Shown: one piece after another, positions 5,558-6,016 of the stretch
Layout of the letters: every line of letters begins with the position of its first letter
How positions within the stretch are numbered: position 1 is the stretch's first letter
From: Acidobacteriota bacterium
Lineage (GTDB): Bacteria > Acidobacteriota > Terriglobia > UBA7540
Direction of reading: 5' to 3'
Assembly: GCA_021780055.1 (NCBI GenBank)
Contig: JAJXZM010000174.1
Span: 1 to 6,016 of the forward strand
DNA length: 6,016 nucleotides
Made by a program: the position numbers and the translations under genes
The notes under the pieces: model-generated
Seen by the model: the letters and a program-made list of their open reading frames with translations, nothing else
Told to the model about the DNA's origin: nothing
Databases searched by the model: none

Positions 5558-6016
5558 TCAGGGCTGGACCAGGCCACGGCGGATAGCGTACCTGACAAGG
5601 CTAGCAGTTTCATGGACATCGAGCTTTTCCATGATTCGTGTCCGGTGCGATTCAGCTGTTTTTACACTGATGTTCAATAAGGCAGCCACTTCCTTGGTGG
5701 TTTTCCCTTCGGCAACCAGCTGCAAAACCTGCAGCTCTCTCGGGCTCAGGGAATCGCTGGGCACGTCGACCTTGTTCAGATAAGCGTCCACCACCGTATC
5801 GGAAATGTCCGAGCTAAGGAAAGTTGATCCCCTGGAAACTTCGCGGATGGCCTGCACTAGTTCACCGGCGGCCCGACTCTTAAGCACGTAGCCCCTTATT
5901 CCTGCCCGCAAGGCTTCCAGGATGTACTGGGCTTCTGTGTGCATGGTCAGCACGACCACTTTTGTTGCGGGACTGATCTGGCTGATGGCTTTTGCCGCCC
6001 CGATTCCGTTCATCAG
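5558..6016 (-). CDS. NarL/FixJ-type response regulator, LuxR-type DNA-binding domain (N-terminus outside window)
   Basis: C-terminal 152 residues of a two-component transcription factor; the frame is open through the right edge, so the phosphoacceptor aspartate and the start lie outside the window and the Met at 6013 is internal. Numbered from that Met, the receiver part shows switch Thr23 in VVVLTMH and Lys45 in GYVLKSRA. A linker at about 68-87 leads into a LuxR-type helix-turn-helix domain at about 88-148: LSPRELQVLQLVAEGKT, then TKEVAALLNISVKTAESHRTR containing the recognition helix, then KLDVHETASLVRYAIRRGLV. The order and motifs are classic for NarL/FixJ regulators. Its receiver half resembles that of the neighbouring stand-alone receiver (roughly 35 identities over 75 aligned residues by hand count), suggesting an ancestral duplication. 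The cognate kinase and target genes cannot be named; it may lie upstream of, or be co-regulated with, the receiver gene on the same strand. Confidence 0.95.
   Translation of the reverse strand: MMNGIGAAKAISQISPATKVVVLTMHTEAQYILEALRAGIRGYVLKSRAAGELVQAIREVSRGSTFLSSDISDTVVDAYLNKVDVPSDSLSPRELQVLQLVAEGKTTKEVAALLNISVKTAESHRTRIMEKLDVHETASLVRYAIRRGLVQP

Noticed and set aside
5718..5736. Perfect 7-bp inverted repeat AGCTGCA/TGCAGCT
   Set aside because: Lies inside the codons of the conserved LuxR-type domain (LQVLQL), so the pairing is most simply explained by repeated Leu-Gln codons.

Overview
The window looks like chromosomal DNA of a moderately GC-rich bacterium. The mix of a metal-dependent phosphoglycerate mutase, a Gfo/Idh/MocA oxidoreductase, membrane-anchored rubrerythrins and NarL-type response regulators would fit a soil or sediment lineage such as Acidobacteriota. 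That placement is an impression from gene content, not something the sequence proves. No RNA gene, CRISPR array, insertion sequence, integrase or attachment site was seen.

Layout. (1) Positions 2-1486, plus strand: 3' part of gpmI, the cofactor-independent phosphoglycerate mutase of glycolysis, with its N-terminus outside the window. (2) 1487-1590: short gap with a T-tract behind a weak hairpin and a perfect 8-bp inverted repeat. (3) 1591-1890, plus: an unrecognised 99-residue protein with three predicted membrane segments. (4) 1891-2025: convergent gap with a weak terminator-like hairpin. (5) 2026-3051, minus: a Gfo/Idh/MocA-family NAD(P)-dependent oxidoreductase. (6) 3052-3248: divergent intergenic region with no convincing promoter. 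(7) 3249-3896 and 4005-4652, plus: two rubrerythrin-like genes in tandem, each exactly 215 codons plus stop, each with an N-terminal hydrophobic anchor and a C-terminal rubredoxin-like CxxC/CxxC domain. (8) 4653-4803: convergent gap, nothing convincing. (9) 4804-5232, minus: a stand-alone CheY-like receiver domain. (10) 5233-5557: 325-bp gap with two weak dyads and no gene. (11) 5558-6016, minus: C-terminal part of a NarL/FixJ-type response regulator with a LuxR-type DNA-binding domain, running off the right edge.

How it fits together. The genes do not form one pathway. The most coherent unit is the rubrerythrin pair, a likely operon for peroxide or oxidative-stress defence. Its N-terminal anchors suggest the catalytic domains lie outside the cytoplasmic membrane, which is unusual for a family normally found in the cytoplasm. 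The two proteins align without a gap over all 215 residues (about 113 identities by hand count). The first has glutamine where the second, and the classical family, has a diiron-ligand glutamate; it also carries three extra cysteines near the diiron ligands. This is the most interesting feature here. The two co-oriented response-regulator genes on the right are related in their receiver halves, but the first ends exactly where the second continues into its DNA-binding domain.
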